This document shows positions 35,998 to 47,610 of a stretch of DNA of 64,000 nt, piece by piece. Both the position numbers and the translations under genes were made by a program. The stretch comes from Macropodus opercularis. Lineage: Eukaryota; Chordata; Actinopteri; Anabantiformes; Osphronemidae. The notes under the pieces are model-generated. The model did no database searches. It was not told the DNA's origin and saw only the letters and a program-made list of their open reading frames with translations. The number at the start of each line of letters is the position of its first letter. The stretch's first letter is position 1. The stretch is taken from assembly GCA_030770545.1 (NCBI GenBank), contig CM061109.1, forward strand, positions 1,984,001 through 2,048,000. Reading direction: 5' to 3'.

Positions 35998-38212
35998 GGA
36001 TGGCGTCTGGGGAGAGGCAGGCGACCGGCTCCGGGCCTAGTGATGGCACGGACACCTGGGCAGAAAAGAGAAAACCAAGGTGGTGCTTTGGTGGAGGGAC
36101 AGTTGTCCCAAATCATTCCTCTCCCAGGGTTTCTGTGGAGAAGAAGGTGGTGAGCGACGTAGATGACAGCTCTGTCAACGGCTCCCCAATAGAGAGTTCC
36201 ACAGCAGCGGGGGAAGGGAAGGTGAACGTGCGGAAGAGGAGGCCGCTGAGATGAACAACACTTAAAGGCCTGAGGACGATGGTGAGCTGGAGTATGATTC
36301 AGACAGTATGTCAACCACAGACGTGATGTTTACACACTGCAGGTGATTAACAACTTTTTAGATGACACTTCTGTTAAGAATCTGTTATGGTCGCTGATCA
36401 TTTTTAGGACACTGAAAAATTTCTTAAATCATTTTTTTTTTAAATCAATTTCTTAAGATATTACAAAACTAGATCAACTAGCAGTTGATCTGAATAGACT
36501 TAAGGAAACGATTTAGGCTGAGAAAATTTGTGACTGGTCTGAAGAAGGAGGCTCTGTCAAGGAAGGAAGCTTCTCGCCCCCAGGCTCACATTAAACATCT
36601 TGACCAGCAGGCAAGTAGTGCAGGGAAGGATGCAGCAGTTAGGGCTCAGTTGGGGGAGATGGTCTTTTCTGTGGTGTTTTGCAAGAAGATGAAGGAGCTA
36701 ATGTCACAAATTGAAAACAGTGACTGTTTTGAATTGGGTCCAGTTTCCAGGGCCTCCAGTTTTTTAAAGAGCACTCTAACAGAGGTGGATCTTATTGGCA
36801 CATGGTGGGACTAGACAGTACACGTGGGTTAAAGTCACTGATGGTAGGGTCTCTGCAGCACGTCTGGATAGGATCTGTGTCTCATAGCATTTTAGCAATA
36901 GATTGGAACAGAGTTTTATTCATCCAGTGGGCTTCACAGATCACCATCTGGTCACATTCTGCCTCTCTGCTAGCAAGAGGCTTCACGATAAAGATTTCTG
37001 AGCCGTTTGGTTCGACGCCGTTTTGCTGCCATAGTAGAAATGGATACTTCCAGTTCCTTTTTCTTTAATCTGGAAAAGTCAGGTCCTCAGAGGAAGCAAA
37101 TGCTCTGTTTGCGTCTCTCAAACGACGGTGACAGTCGAGCCCGGTGAGATGAGGAGGAGCAGTAGACGTCTACAGCAGTCTCTATGGAGCACAGGAGTGT
37201 GACCAGGACTCTGTTGGGGAGCTACTGCAGATCCTGCCTCAGCTGAGCCAGGGTGAGCGTGAAGCCCTGGACATGGATCTTAGCCTGACTGAGTTGACTA
37301 ATGCTGTGGGACAGCTGGTCCTACAGAAGTCTCCTGGGATTGATGGGTTGCCTGTGGCTTTTTATAGACAGTTTTGGAAATGTTTGGGTCCTGACCTACT
37401 GTCAGTACTACAAGAATGTTTTAATAATGGCCTTCTTCCTGCTTCCTGTCGAGCGGGGCTCACGTTGCTCCCCAAAAAGGGAGACCTGACTTTGCTGAAA
37501 AACTGCACGGACTATAAACTTCTATCGAAAGTGCGGTGCCTTCCCTCTGGTCCTGTCAGCCTGTGCAGATGACATTAATGTTTTTAGGAACAATCAAGCT
37601 GGACATAAACAGTTAAGCACAGAGCATTTTACGAGCTCGTTGAGGGAAACGTGTGTGCTAGACCACTGTTTCCCAACCTTTTTGAGCCATGGCACATATT
37701 TTACATCAGAAAAATCACATGGCACAAAATCTATAAATATCGTCTATATTTAATTTGATGGCTCCAGGGCCGAGCATCTCTTTTAAGATCATTTCTCAGG
37801 CAAGCAGTTTCAGTGTCTCTGCTACGCTGTGTAGATGAGTTCAGTAAGTTGGTAGCGTTAAGAACTTTCTCACTTGTCTTGGTAGTAACGCTGCCTGTTT
37901 CTGTTCAAACCCCCCATCGATAGGCGCAGGGGACCTCCAGCGGAGGATTGTACATGGGTGTATGGCTACAAACGGATGTGCACGCACAGATCCGAGCGTG
38001 GGGGCGGGCTGCTCTTTTTGCAATGAGAGGGAGACCCTTCAGCACCTCTTTGTACATTTTTCAGAATACATGGTGTTTAAATGTGTTGTGCTCCATCCAG
38101 GGGGATGATTTGCTTGTGCATTGCTGACCCATCATAGTTTAAACTTATACTTTGGTTGTTAACAGTGGTTTGAGATTTGCTTTCTAAATAAAGGGTCTTA
38201 AAATTCCAAAAC
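35998..38212 (+). mobile_element. Tx1-type (L1-clade) LINE, broken
   Basis: Pieces occur in LINE order. ORF1-like: the frame from ATG 36,000 (MASGERQATGSGPSDGTDTW), then TLQVINNFLDDT near 36,338, then a Lys-rich segment to 36,660. ORF2 endonuclease: LTEVDLIGTWWD, TWVKVTDGRVSAARLDRICV (about 36,820-36,885) and TDHHLVTF (36,937-36,960). Reverse transcriptase lead-in and domain: KSPGIDGLP..FY and LLPKKGDL (37,330-37,490), then a deletion to a degenerate CADDINVF catalytic box (37,565-37,590). C-terminal CCHC-type relic: CSFCNERETLQHLFVHF (38,010-38,060). An 'aataaagg' signal lies at the end (about 38,190). Multiple stops, frameshifts and large deletions make it dead. A hAT piece interrupts it at 37,664-37,886. 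The family assignment rests on motif wording typical of fish Tx1 LINEs. Confidence 0.75.
37664..37886 (+). mobile_element. hAT fragment inserted in the LINE
   Basis: Starts CACTGTTTCCCAACC and tracks the hAT relic at 3699 through 'ttttgagccatggcac', 'gatggctccagggcc' and 'ggtagcgttaagaacttt'. The match then breaks off with no right terminus. LINE ORF2 sequence resumes after it. So a 3'-truncated or deletion-joined copy of the same family. Confidence 0.75.
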
Positions 38213-39029
38213 TTCTCTCTCTCTCATTCCTCCCGCCCCACAGAACAGGCCTGGAGGGAGTCTCAGGACTGAAGACTAAAGAGTGGGGTTGAGCTTTTAC
38301 TGTGTGACCCAGTGATAGAGTCATTTCCTGGGCTGAGAAGCTGACCCAAGGTTTGGGGCTAAAGACCTAAGCGGACCTGGTTTAATTATATTAGCTGCAA
38401 TATTCAGACCCCTTAGCCTCACCTTTCAAAAGCACTTTAAATGGGAATGGTTTTTATTAGGGGAGGCTGCTTTAAGTTCCGTCATCATAGCTATTTGTTT
38501 GACAAGGTCAAGTCACGCGAACTAATAATATAACACGCTCTTTTTTTCATTTACACTTGTACTAGACACAGTGTATTCCCTAGCCCCTAACACAACTGAA
38601 GTCATAGCTCTAACCTGTACTTTACCCTAATAAAAACTAAATTTATTAGAATTTAATTAAAAATACATTTAAAACCAATGTAATTTAACTTTTACTTGTC
38701 CAACTTCACCTTGACCTTGGAAGTTGGAAATGTTCTAATTTTGCTAAGAAAAGGCTTTTTATTGGTTCTCACTATGTAACAAGTACAAGAACACACACAT
38801 TTCTTAGAGTAAATATAGATGGACAAGATATTTTCTGATCAACCAGCACATTTATTTATTTGTACATCTGTTTCTCTATGATGGAGCGGCTTCGTTCTCA
38901 TATCTGTGGATCTGCCTCACAGATGCAACACAGGTTGGGGAGCTGGCTGATGGCAGCTGTCCCAGTTGGACATGGTTTTGAAAGAAATAAATGAATAATT
39001 AACAGTCACTTGAAAGCATGAACATGCAG
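38213..39029. other. Anonymous noncoding DNA
   Basis: No feature recognised. AT-rich from 38,520 to 38,700. Confidence 0.5.
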
Positions 39030-39300
39030 TGCCCAGCTATGTAAGGCTTTCCACATAGTACATTATCATGTCCCAAAGGACCAGAGAGATGAAATTAGCC
39101 TTGTGATCCACCTAATTGCTGAGCTCTGGCAAATTAACATCCCCCTTTTCCAGCCTCATGCTGGTGAAATGCTACTAATGCTTGTTTGTTTCAAGTTTAA
39201 AATCAACAGATTTACACAGGAAGAGATTAACAATCTCTTTTAATTATGCAAACATTAGCATCTTGTATTAGCCGCCTTCACACGGCAAAGGCATTATTTA
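39030..39300. promoter_or_regulatory. Candidate conserved noncoding block
   Basis: Non-repetitive sequence dense in homeodomain-type words: 'cctaattgctgagctc', 'gcaaattaaca', 'tctcttttaattatgcaaac' and 'attagcatcttg'. An imperfect inverted pair, 'gagattaacaatctc', lies at about 39,223-39,237. No ORF. Texture only; conservation must be tested. Confidence 0.3.
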
Positions 39301-39374
39301 GACACAAAGGCTCAAATGGGCTCTAGATCTGTTAATGCTAGGATTTCTGCTCATTCTAGTTGCTGGTGCTAAGT

Positions 39375-39530
39375 GAGTGAGTGGTTGTCTTTCCATCTGC
39401 ATGGGCCTGTGATGGAAGCGTGACCTGTCGAGGGGCTACACCTATCGCCCAAATGAAAGCTGGGATAGGCTCCAGAACGACCCACAACCCTTACAAGGCT
39501 GAAGTGGTTCAGATAATGAGTGAGAGTGAG
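39375..39530 (+). mobile_element. SINE tail, truncated copy
   Basis: 'ggcctgtgatggaagcgtg', 'acctgtcgaggggctacacc', 'cgcccaaatgaaagctggg' and 'ataggctccagaacgac' match the SINE 3' body. It ends in a short GAGT microsatellite tail (agtgagagtgagtgag). Confidence 0.7.
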
Positions 39531-39967
39531 TGAGTAATTGCTAGAGTGATTATACAGATAGACTGTGTGCTGATAGAGTCTTTCGTAATGGAACCGTGCT
39601 TCAGCTCATTTCTGTGAATGTAAAACTCCCTTACACAGCATAGTAGCAGTAATTAATGCCAAGCTTTTAGCAGCGGTGTTGGGCCTTTCTATGTATTTAT
39701 GGATCCAATGAAAACAAGACGTTAGCTAAATTTTCTTTCCAAGACTCAAAGACGTCTGTCTGTAAATCAAGAAACACTTAGAGGCGATGTGAAGAAGTGC
39801 AAACACTTAGACTTAACCAGATTATTTTCCATGTTTGTGTCAAGTAATATTTAGCATTTACATCCTCTGATGTGTATGTTGGAAACGTAGATGTATCGAT
39901 ATCTCTCTTCACTATTGCTTTTGGATTTTCATGCTGAGGTAAGGAAAGAAAACGAAGCTGACTAAAG

Positions 39968-40140
39968 CGATGATAATGAACCAGCAAAAGGACAACGACA
40001 CAGAGCAACTTAAATACAATCAACACAGGAAATACCAAACAGGTGGTAAAGACCAAAACCAGGAAGAGAAAACACAAGACGAACACAGAACCCGAGCGCC
40101 CTCCAGGGGTCGGAGGCCGAACTGCCACAGAACTTACCAA
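39968..40140. repeat. Dispersed unclassified repeat (copy 4)
   Basis: 'aaaaccaggaagagaaaaca', 'gaacccgagcgccctcc' and the terminal 'ggaggccgaactgccac' align with copies near 10,600 and 28,230-28,335. The 164-codon antisense ORF across it is hydrophobic only because of base composition. Confidence 0.45.
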
Positions 40141-40399
40141 ACCAAGGCTAAGATCAGGGACATGGGAGAAAAGGAAGATTTGATGGTTGTAAACCACGAT
40201 ATATGAGGCCTGTTGGAGCCCTGTAGCAAACGTCGTTATGAATTCCTTCTCTTCCTGTACAATTCTATTCAATTCAGTTTAATTAGATAACTCCAATTCA
40301 ATAAAATCTAATCTAATGGGATTTTACAAAATAAGGTTTAAGACCTTACATACTTTAAAATCTATATGGAAAAGCGAATTATTTTATTTAAAAATACCT

Positions 40400-40689
40400 T
40401 TAACCCTGGTGCAGCCTTCGAGGGGTCAAAATGAAAACAGGAGGTTCAAAAGCTCAAAAACCACACAAGGGTTGGATGAAACAGCTGCAGACAGACGATA
40501 AATCACAACACGCTTCATCTAGATGAACGGTTGGATGAACTTGTTCATCATAGACCCACACGTGTTCATTGGTTGGATGTAACACCCACCAAGGCTGTTT
40601 GATCCAACCCTGGTGTGTTTTTGAGCTTTGGCGCCTCCTAGTTTGCAGTGGGGTCGTTTTGAATCCCTCCAAGGCTGCACGAGGTTTAA
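40400..40689. mobile_element. TTAA-flanked MITE, copy B (uninterrupted)
   Basis: TTAA at 40,400-40,403 and 40,686-40,689 bracket a 282-bp element. It starts CCCTGGTGCAGCC and ends with the diverged inverse 'aaggctgcacgaggt'. It is the reverse-orientation relative of copy A and contains one undisrupted 'cttcatctagatgaacgg' where copy A holds the hAT insertion. No coding capacity. Confidence 0.85.
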
Positions 40690-42878
40690 ATCAGTTTGAA
40701 TTAAAATTTTGGATTTTTAAAATTTTAATAAAATCTTAATAGCAATAGGTAAGAGAAAAAACAACCTCTGGAGGAACACATTTCATGCAGAACCGGTTTG
40801 AATTCCCCATCTGCCTTGACTCGTACACAGCACCTGACCATTCTCATCTTGCTTCTCTCATGCGCACCCTTGTTCATACACTCACTCTTTTCTTCTCCAT
40901 CTCTTTCACACATCTCCTTCATCCCTTAGGGGTCTAGAGAACTGCCTACTACAGCCAACTTGATGAATCAGTTGCTATGGCAATCAAACCCAAATAGCCA
41001 ACAAAGGCATGCTAATTATGGTTATTACTGTATGAAGACTGTTCCTGGAAAATTATTAAAGTTATTTTTCGTTGAAGGATTAAAGAGTGAAAATGACAGA
41101 GGTGATGGAGTTTGGGCAAACTTAATTCATAATTCATTGCTTTCAACAAAAAGGTGATTGTCCCCTTTGGCTCTGAGCAACTGACATGAAAAAGCTGGAG
41201 TTCGCTGTGTGAAATAAAAAGTATGTATTATTATTTTTTTTTATTAGAAAACTATTGCAGTGTATTAAAATGTCAATTTCTATTAAACCAAAAATGACAA
41301 GGGACAGCAAACAATTGTATTACCAACATATAAAAAAAACTAAATAGATCAAATCATTTTGCAGGTGTTCATTAACTCGTTCTAACTCTTTTCATATGTA
41401 TATAATTAATGCAGATATAGTCGCATCTATTGTTTGGCTGTGATTAGTTTCTTCTGTCTGGGGAAAGAACTGTCCTCTTTCTGTATACTGAGTGTTCTAT
41501 AGGGGCAAACATGCAAAGTTATGAAAGGTACAAACACATATATATGCGTGTGTGAGAGAATTTATGTGGACTGCATTTTGTTGATGATATATTCATATAT
41601 TGCATTTGTTGTACATCAGTCACTCATTTGAACGTATCTTGTTTTTTGTTGTGGTTTTGCAAAAGTATATACTTTCTGCTTTCCTCCTGCCAACCAGAAC
41701 ACTCTGCCTGTTCCTTGGGAGACGACATGCTGTGAGTATATTGTAAAGCTGACAGATGCAGTTTTAGCCTGGACAGCGTGAATAATGGATTGTCTATACT
41801 TTCTTACCGTTACTTTCCTTCTTGTCCTGAAAGTGGGCACTGTTTTGTAAAGATACACAACCATTAGACAAAGTATGTTGTGGATGTGGCGTGACTCTAG
41901 AGTGTGACCGCTACACGTCAGTACGTTCGCCACAATGCCACAGAGCAAACGCTGCAGTTGTAGTGTCCATCACGTGTAGTTAGAATTAACGGGTCAGAAG
42001 GTCAAGGGGCATAAATCAAGATTCCACCACACCAGCTTCACGTTAGCTCTACAGGATAGTTCTGCAATAGCAGTGTTGAAACAGGAGCTATCAGTAAGTT
42101 CATACTAAGCTAAATATATTTAAACATTGACACAGTATAATACCTGCTTAATAGTCGGTTTAGGTCCTTGTGGAACATACGTTACTGAATATAATCTTTT
42201 CAAGAATGCAGCGGACAAGTTACAGAACAGCTATTCATTCTAGATCTTTTACTTTCTTTCTTCCCAGGTACTAATGGACCTGACAGGTCTGCTAATGCAC
42301 CGTAGCTGCTTCCTGTGTGCTGTTCGATCTCCGTGGAGCTGTCACACGCACATCCTCAATTGATATTCTGCCTCTTACGCCTTTTCAAAAGACTTTGGTA
42401 ACATTCGTGTTTACCACAGTGGTGGGCCCACAGTGACAGTGAACGCGAAGGAGGAAGAGGAGATGGAGGTAAGAGAAGGAAAAACAGGCGGTGGATCAAG
42501 AGGAAGCTTTGCCATTTCCGAGCTGTGTGTTCCCTATGATATCTAACCATTACCAGCCTTAGCATCTTCTTGTCAGCTTTCTTGCTAATTAGATTCAATG
42601 GCGTCTGTGTGTGTGTTTACATGCGTGTTAAAGCTGTTGCTATGGTGACAGTCATCCTCCATCCCACGAGTAACTGGCAAGCCTCCTTTCAAACACCCAC
42701 ATTAGGGTGGTTAATGTGCTACTTACTATATTGTAGCTTGTAGTGCTGCTCTTTGTCAGGCTGAGAGCTACAACCTTCCAGCTGTACCATAAAGAGTTGA
42801 ACGAGTGTAAATATATTTCTGTAAGATTACTTCAGCCATTCAGTTCATCAGCTATATGGTGAATTTGTGATCTGCAAT
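40690..42878. other. Anonymous noncoding DNA
   Basis: Domainless ORFs only (110 codons at most, minus strand 41,616-41,948). Confidence 0.5.

Positions 42879-42905
<27 letters not shown>
42879..42905 (+). repeat. (CA)n microsatellite
   Basis: About 27 bp of uninterrupted CA. Confidence 0.95.
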
Positions 42906-42910
<5 letters not shown>

Positions 42911-44214
42911 TAAATGAGAGTCTCCAGTCAACGTAACTGTGTGCTTTGTTTCCCATCTATCTATGCTTTTTTGCATTGTAAAATGAACCGAACATATGCC
43001 TCATGATTCACAAATCATTTCGTGGTGATCACCTGCATTCATCAAGCTGCGTAGCAAAAGTCAGACTCTGAAGTGAAGTTTGGAGGTGGTGTGTGTCTAT
43101 TCTTTGTTTCGTGCCATTTTCACTGGAAGGAAACGGGAGTGTGCGACCTGATAGGTAGGGGTGTCACGGGGAAGGTTTAAGCTGCTGTCAGTCAATGTCA
43201 CTCCCTGCTATTTAGATTCCAATTACACTTGTCAGCTCAGTCTGAGCCCTCATCTGTCTTTCTCTTCCTCTCCATCTCTCTCTGTCTGCCTCCTTTAAAC
43301 CCTTGCACACGCTGCTCCTCCATGTTCTACAAGACCATGTGCTCATTCTCTTCCTTTCTCTATTCATCTGCAGCCTTCCTTCCGTGTCAGTCAGCATTAC
43401 TGTCTGCTAAACTCCCTGCCTCGCTTTGCCCTGTATTCACTGCTGCGTTAATCCTCTGTTTTACATTATCACAGATGCCGAAGATACACAAGTTTCTTTT
43501 GACACAGCTTGGTTATCGCTTGTGCCATTTAAATCAACAAATGTACGACTACAAATTGTGGATTAATGCTGGATGTCATCAAGTGGCTGGAGTTAAGGTT
43601 GTGGTGGGTGGTTGGGTCAACAAAGCACTTTTCTACATGTAACGGACTGTTGTGTGCACAGTTCCTCTGTTCTGTTGACCAAAAATAGTGTATTACCAGG
43701 TTTTATTTTGGTGCCAGTGATAGAGATGGAAGCCGACACGTCTGAGTTTGGCATTCAAGACAACATACGGGTGCTGTTGGTTCTGTGACAGTGTTCTCTA
43801 GGGACAGTTAACAGGTTGCAGCTAGTTTGTAATGTAACATGTTAACGCATCCTTCTTCCAGTTTCACTTATTATGGCCTGTAAATGTCTGTCAGCTTATA
43901 AACTTTGCTGTGTTATTGTTTCCAGCATCTATACCTTTACCTTGGTGCTTCGCATGGCCAGTCTAAACGGCTACTGTAGCTCACATTCCATCCGATATGG
44001 CATCGCGGCTCTAGAACATTCATGATGTCCTGCTAGCACACACGTGCAAAAGGTTGCGGCGGTCACAGAAGTCTTGAGGTGTGTGATCGCTATTGGGTGT
44101 GAATGTGGCTCCATCTGTGACTAATCATTTTTAACATGCTGGAATCCTCTTCATGCAGCTTCTACCACTCCATAAATCATACACATCTGGTCCACTGATC
44201 CCCTGCTGCAGATG
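42906..44214. other. Anonymous noncoding DNA
   Basis: The 137-codon ORF at 43,229-43,642 sits in a pyrimidine-rich strand with an opposing ORF. No domain recognised. Confidence 0.45.

Positions 44215-44245
<31 letters not shown>
44215..44245 (+). repeat. (CA)n microsatellite
   Basis: About 31 bp of CA, ending in 'catacagtacag'. Confidence 0.95.
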
Positions 44246-44249
<4 letters not shown>

Positions 44250-44838
44250 GTACAGAAGGCAGAGCCAATCTGAAAACACTTTGAGGTTCACCCAGTCTCA
44301 CACACACTCATTTATCACAGCCTATGCTGACTTGTATCTGTATGCACTGTTTGTGCAGGTGTGTCGTCTGTATCGTACTATGTATGCTGAAGTATTCTGA
44401 ACATGGACATATGGCATCTAATTTTATATAAGTGTGTTGTAATGTACATATGCTCTTAATACGTCACCATCTCCTAATGGGTTCAGCAGCCACACAATAA
44501 AATATGCTCCTATTCTATTAAAAGGGATTCAATAATGTTCAGTAACACCGCATTTTGATGTATAATCCAGGACAGTCACTCACACATACAGAAGATTCTG
44601 CAGCCAAGCTGGCACATTAATTGGCTGTTAAACTACTTTATTCCCTTCTGTTGTGACTCATGCCATATGAATAAAAAGCGAAGTAAGTGAAAGTGACGGA
44701 TGGCGAGTAGAGCATTCAGAGGCTACGTTCTGGCCTTAAATAGGAGACTGTTCCTGCAAGGGTTGGCCACAGAAAGGACTGCTCCTCGCTTGGAATATAA
44801 GTTTGCAGTTTATCAAACAAACAAAGCTTTTTTTGATA

Positions 44839-45015
44839 CGTGCTGTGAGATTTAGTACTGGACCCAAGGGATGAGTCAGAAACAAACACATTCTCTTAGG
44901 GTTTATTTATACGCTGACGCTTGTGGGAGAGAGGCCGATGACGTTGCAGGGAAAGGTGGAGGTGTGACAGAGACGCCGGACTGAACCCGGAGAGATGAGG
45001 AACGGAAGGTGGAGA
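44839..45015. repeat. Dispersed repeat, paralogous to 17,636-17,855
   Basis: Shares, in order, 'acgtgctgtgagattt', 'tactggaccc', 'gggatgagtcaga', 'gggtttattta' and 'tgaacccggagagatga'. Class unknown. Confidence 0.55.
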
Positions 45016-46115
45016 TGGTGCTGCAGTCGTGTTGGCCCGTTTGAGTTGAGGTGAATCACAGGATGCAGGATGGAGAGGAGAACTGAGGAAACTGGTTGTG
45101 TGGTGAGGAGAACACTACACAATGAGCAAGGTTCAACAATATACTAACTAGTCAAACCTAACAGATGAACGTAGTAGAACCTGGTAGATGACCCGCCCGT
45201 CATAATGGACTCTTGACTCCACCAGTTTGTTTCAGCTCTGTCCCCTTAACCTGTTCCTACCTCATCAGGTGTGTAGAGCAATGACAGAATGAGGTTGTGC
45301 CTTCTGCCGTTTGCAGGTGTGTTGTTGCAAACGTTATTCCTCCTTCAATCAATAGTACGTCTCAATTTCAACTTTCTAACTATTGGATGCATATTTACAT
45401 TCAAACCAATATTTAGTGTTTGTATAGTTTTAATTCAGGGTTTTTATATCTGGATGGTTTAATCAATTGCAGCAGTGCTTTGCCTCCAGAGACAAGAGGC
45501 ACATTATTTGGTGCTCTCTGTCATAACCCTTCAATTTCCCAAGCAATGAACACAATAATCACAGCCATGTGATGCCTAAGTGGAGCATTCCTGGCTCCCT
45601 GACAGCCACCCACCTGCTTTGATTGATGATATTGTTTTTAAAAAGTGAAAATAGATTGAAGACTTTTACTGAGGGTGGAATGAGTGGAGTGGAGGGGTCC
45701 TTTCTCCACAAACAAAATCACATTCCACGGGGAATAAAGGACGGCATTGTGTAGACTAATCCACTGCAGTTCGGTGGTGAGTTTGGGAGAGCATATCAAG
45801 TGTTATCCTCTCTGTGTGAATGTGCGGGTGGCTGTGTTTATTTGTAGACATGCATGATATATATTTCTTTAAAAAGCTGCCTGTGTATCCTCTATGTGAA
45901 TATGTGGGCACAAGGTGCCACTATATTAGATGTAATGTTCTGAGCCCATGACTGAATTAATTAAAGATGTTCTGTGGGGTTTGTCTGAAGCAAACACAGT
46001 CGTCCTGGGTCCTGGGGTCTGACGCTGCGCTGTTTACATGGACCCTAATATAAGGAAATAAAATAATATCTGAGCTCAGTGATCTTCTCAGTGATCAGGT
46101 GATCAGCGATGAAGT
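45016..46115. other. Anonymous noncoding DNA
   Basis: No gene recognised. A few 'gtgatc' words cluster at 46,080-46,115 just ahead of the LINE. Confidence 0.45.
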
Positions 46116-47610
46116 GATCTTGTCCTGACTTATGGGGTTGAGATTGATCATTTCAAAGTTCTCCCTCAAAACCCTCTGTTATCTGACCATTTCTTACTAA
46201 CTTTTGAATTTACCATAACCGACGTGACAACAGTTGGAAAAAAGTTCTATTACAGCAGATGTTTATCTGATGATGCTGTTGTCAGATTTAAAGAGATGAT
46301 TCCATCATCTTTTGTCTCATTCCCTCATAGCTACAGAGCAGAGCAGTCGTCTGATTCATGATCAGGCAGATTGTCTTGTTGATGATGCTACAGTTTTAGA
46401 CTCTGAAGCCAGTGAATCAGAGCAGGTTGGATCCATGGTCCAACTCAGATTCACAGCCTTAAGCAGAGGACCTGGAAACTAGTCTAACAAATGAGGTGAA
46501 TCCTGTCTAGCATGGACAGTTTAATACTATATAAAAAGCACTTTGTTCTGCTAGAACCACATATTATTCATCAATAATTGAGGAAAATAAAAACAACCCC
46601 AGGTTTCTGTTCAGCTCTGTAGCCAGGCTGACTAAGAGTCATAGTTGTGTTGAGCCTAGTGTCCCTTTGAATCTCAGCAGCAACGACTTTATGAATTTCT
46701 TTACTAATAAAACATTAAATAAATGTCATAAATCAATCTGCAGATCCAACAGCCATCGATTTGCTGGTTAAGCTCTGTCTTACTAAGAAGCTTTTCCCCA
46801 TCAATCACACTGAGCTAACTTCAATAATTAACTCTGCTAAATCAGCTACTTGTCTCTTAGACCCAATCCCAACTACATCACTCAAAGAAGTTCTTCCATT
46901 AATCAGCACGTCCATATTAAATCAAATCAACCAGTCTCTGGTTACAGGCTACGTAGGGTTTTAAGGTTGCTGTGGTCAAACCTTTACTGAATAAACCTAC
47001 TCTTGACCCTAGAGAACTAGAAACTATAGGCCTATATCCAATCTGCCCTTTATTTCTGAAGTTCTTAAAAAAACTGTAGCTAAACAACAATGAGACCACC
47101 TGCGTAGAAATAACCTATATGAAGATTTCAGTCAGGATTCAGATCCATCACAGACAGAACCAGCTCTGATTAGAGTCACTAATGATCTCACAGCTTCAGA
47201 CAATGGTCTAGTTTCTGTACTTGTCCTGTTAGATCTTAGTGCAGCATTTGATACGATAGATCACAAGATTCTATTGCAGAGACTGAAACATAGCGTTGGA
47301 TTAAAGGAAAAGCACTGGGATGGTTTAAGTCTTATCTGTTGAACAGATTCCAACTTGTTCATGTTCATGATCAATCTTCCATCCTCACAACAATTAGCTT
47401 TGGAGTCCACAGGGTTCTGTGCTTGGTTCAGTACTTTTCAGTCTTTACATGTCTCCTGTTTTATTATTATTATTTATTATTAGAAAACACTCATACATTT
47501 TCATTGCTATGCAGATCATGCTCAGTTATATTTGTCTATGAAACCATAAGAAACAAACCAATTAGTCACACTTCAAACTTGTTTAAAAGACATCCAGTCC
47601 TGCATGTAAG
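46116..47610 (+). mobile_element. L2-clade (Maui-like) LINE, 5'-truncated and decayed
   Basis: In order: endonuclease C-terminus DLVLTYGVEIDHF with the LLSDHFLLTFEF motif (46,116-46,215); linker YYSSIIEENKNNPRFLFSSV and SSNDFMNFFTNK (46,560-46,710); RT lead-in SATCLLDPIPTTSLKEVLP; then, after a frameshift, NYRPISNLPF (47,022-47,051); RVTNDL; motif A LDLSAAFDTIDH (about 47,229-47,264) with its catalytic Asp intact; motif C reading YADH in place of YADD (47,508-47,519); then LQTCLKDIQSC. A TTA-rich simple repeat (47,460-47,482) interrupts motif B to C. Frameshifts and stops are frequent. The wording matches fish L2-group elements more closely than Tx1 or RTE. Confidence 0.8.

Noticed and set aside
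39778..40272. 164-codon minus-strand ORF with several apparent membrane segments
   Set aside because: The hydrophobicity comes from the purine-rich plus strand of a dispersed repeat; a similar artefact occurs at 10,428-10,838.
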